Below the pieces are notes generated by a model. The model searched no databases. It was given only the letters and a program-made list of their open reading frames with translations, and had not been told where the DNA came from. 64,000 nucleotides of DNA. Origin: Prosopocoilus inquinatus. Its lineage: Eukaryota > Arthropoda > Insecta > Coleoptera > Lucanidae. Position numbers and translations under genes: made by a program. The DNA lies in NCBI GenBank assembly GCA_036172665.1, contig JAYKNF010000029.1:62001-126000 (forward strand), read 5' to 3'. Each line of letters begins with the position of its first letter. Positions within the stretch are counted from its first letter, which is position 1. This document shows, in pieces, positions 62,612 through 64,000 of this stretch.

Positions 62612-64000
62612 AAAATTTTTGGACGCAGCAGGAGCTGGAAATAGTTTTAAACGAAACAACACGTATTAGCGTTGTTCCTGTGATGTATCTAATCGATCCT
62701 TACTCATCTATCATGTTATTTGACGTTTCGATGGACTCCAGTAACTCTAATGTGAGATACGAAATTTTTGGACGCAGCAGGAGCTGGAAATAGTTTTAAA
62801 CGAAACAACACGTATTAGCGTTGTTCCTGTGCTGTATCTAATCGATCCTTACTCATCTATCATGATATTTGACGTTTCGATGGACTCCAGTAACTCTAAT
62901 GTGAGATACGAAATTTTCGGACGCAGCAGAAGCTGGAAATAGTTTTAAACGAAACAACACGCATTAGCGTTGTTCCTGTGATGTATCTAATCGATCCTTA
63001 CACATCTATTATGTTATTTGACGTTTGGATGGACTCCAGTAACTTTGATGTGAAATACGAAGTTCTCGGACGCAGCTGAAGCTGGAAATAGTTTTAAATG
63101 AAACAACACGTATTAGCGTTGTTCCTGTGATGTATCTAAACGATCCTTACTTATCTAACATGTTATTTGACGTTTGGATGGACTCCAGTAACCCTGACGT
63201 GAGATACGAAGTTCTCGGACGCAGCAGAAGCTGGAAATAGTTTTAAACGAAACAACACGCATTAGCGTTGTTCCTGTGATGTATCTAATCGATCCTTACT
63301 TATCTATCATGTTATTTGACGTTTGGATGGACTCCAGTAACCCTGACGTGAGATACGAAGTTCTCGGACGCAGCAGAAGCTGGAAATAGTTTTAAACGAA
63401 ACAACACGTATTAGCGTTGTTCCTGTGATGTATCTAATCGATCCTTACTCATCTATCATGATATTTGACGTTTGGATGGACTCCAGTAACTCTGATGTGA
63501 GATACAAAGTCTTTGGACGCAGCAGAAGCTGGAAATAGTTTTAAACGAAACAACACGCATTGGCGTTGTTCCTGTGATGTATCTAATCGATCCTTACTCA
63601 TCTATCATGTTATTTGACGTTTGGATGGACTCCAGTAACTTTGATGTGAGATACAAAGTTTTTGGACGCAGCAGAAGCTGGAAATAGTTTTGAACGAAAC
63701 AACACGTATTAGCGTTGTTCCTGTGACGTATCTAATCGATCCTTACTTAGCTACTATGTTATTTGACGTTTCGATGGACTCCAGTAACTCTAATGTGAGA
63801 TACGAAATTTTCGGACGCAGCAGAAGCTGGAAATAGTTTTAAACGAAACAACACGCATTAGCGTTGTTCCTGTGATGTATCTAATCGATCCTTACTCATC
63901 TATCATGTTATTTGGCGTTTCGATGGACTCCAGTAACTTTGATGTGAGATACGAAGTTCTCGGACGCAGCTGAAGCTGGAAATAGTTTTAAATGAAACAA
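62612..64000 (+). repeat. Right end of the window: mixed monomers, array continues
   Basis: Begins inside an S monomer, followed by an N/S chimera (62,687-62,835: AACTCTAATG, then ATTTTTGG and CAGCAGGAGC) and a run resembling 6.7-7.5 kb. It includes a T/D chimera at 63,581-63,729 (AACTTTGATG, then AAAGTTTTTGG). The final T monomer starts at 63,879 and is cut by the window edge after 122 bp, so the satellite extends beyond 64,000. Confidence 0.82.

Larger units (their letters stand above)
1..64000 (+). repeat. 149-bp satellite array filling the whole window
   Basis: The motif ATCTAATCGA (or a close variant) recurs every 149 bp from base 1 to 63,879, always in the same orientation. Phase checks at more than twenty points fit 149n minus a small cumulative offset: 2 bp by 10.7 kb, 4 by 11.2 kb, 9 by 20.7 kb, 14 by 25.0 kb, 16 by 31 kb, 18 by 37.7 kb, 128 by 39.1 kb, 130 by 45.6 kb, 132 by 59.8 kb and 192 by 62.1 kb. 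A family monomer has about 58 G+C in 149 bases (39%). No insertion of foreign sequence, no microsatellite and no strand switch was seen. The role is inferred: arrays like this usually lie in centromeric or pericentromeric heterochromatin. The species and the repeat family name are unknown to me. Confidence 0.98.

Noticed and set aside
1..64000. CRISPR array
   Set aside because: Repeats abut directly with no unique spacers, and the 149-bp unit varies along its length.
1..64000. Inversions or array boundaries inside the window
   Set aside because: All monomers read in the same orientation, and satellite sequence reaches both window edges.

Overview
The window is satellite DNA from end to end. 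One repeat of about 149 bp runs head to tail on the same strand from base 1 to base 64000, giving about 430 monomer slots. I see no gene, RNA gene, transposon, unique spacer or inversion. Anchoring each monomer on the motif ATCTAATCGA, I followed the phase across the window. The last monomer starts at 63,879, which is 430 periods of 149 bp less 192 bp. Every one of those missing bases is explained by small deletions or junctions that I located. A family monomer is about 39% G+C. This kind of array is typical of eukaryotic centromeric or pericentromeric heterochromatin resolved by long-read assembly. I cannot name the species. The monomer is not one I recognise; an invertebrate such as an insect is a guess from the length and base composition only.

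Monomers fall into a few sequence classes defined mainly by positions 58-95. They are T (AACTTTGATG plus CAGCTGAAG), C (AACCCTGACG), D (CTCTGATG plus ACAAAGTTTTTGG), N (CTCTAATG plus ACGAAATTTTCGG), G (AGCTCTGATG plus ACGACGTTTTCGG), S (AAGTCTGATG plus CAGCAGGAGC) and a rarer F class (GATGAGAG plus AAAGATTTCGG). Positions from about 98 to 149 are almost constant and contain a short inverted repeat (AACAAC / GTTGTT).

The classes are ordered in long higher-order repeats (HORs). The clearest unit is 69 monomers (10,279 bp) at 25,615-35,893. The next unit (35,894-43,380) keeps the same ends but has lost internal sequence, and a third begins at 43,381. The first 9.79 kb of the window match 25,615-35,402 at every diagnostic site I compared, so a 25,614-bp period overlies the 10.28-kb one. 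Local tandem duplications of whole monomer groups are layered on top: 29 monomers (4,316 bp) at 17,157-25,788, 12 monomers (1,788 bp) at 43,982-47,160, 10 monomers (1,490 bp) at 48,199-51,205, and an older 14-monomer pair (2,084 bp) at 55,380-59,376. Two junctions break the 149-bp register, at 38,970 and 61,990.

The layout suggests a recently homogenised centre (about 13.5-53 kb) with segments carrying more private substitutions at 9.8-13.4 kb and 53.9-59.4 kb. The only open reading frames near 85 codons are accidents of small deletions that rejoin frames between adjacent monomers, so I annotate no coding sequence.
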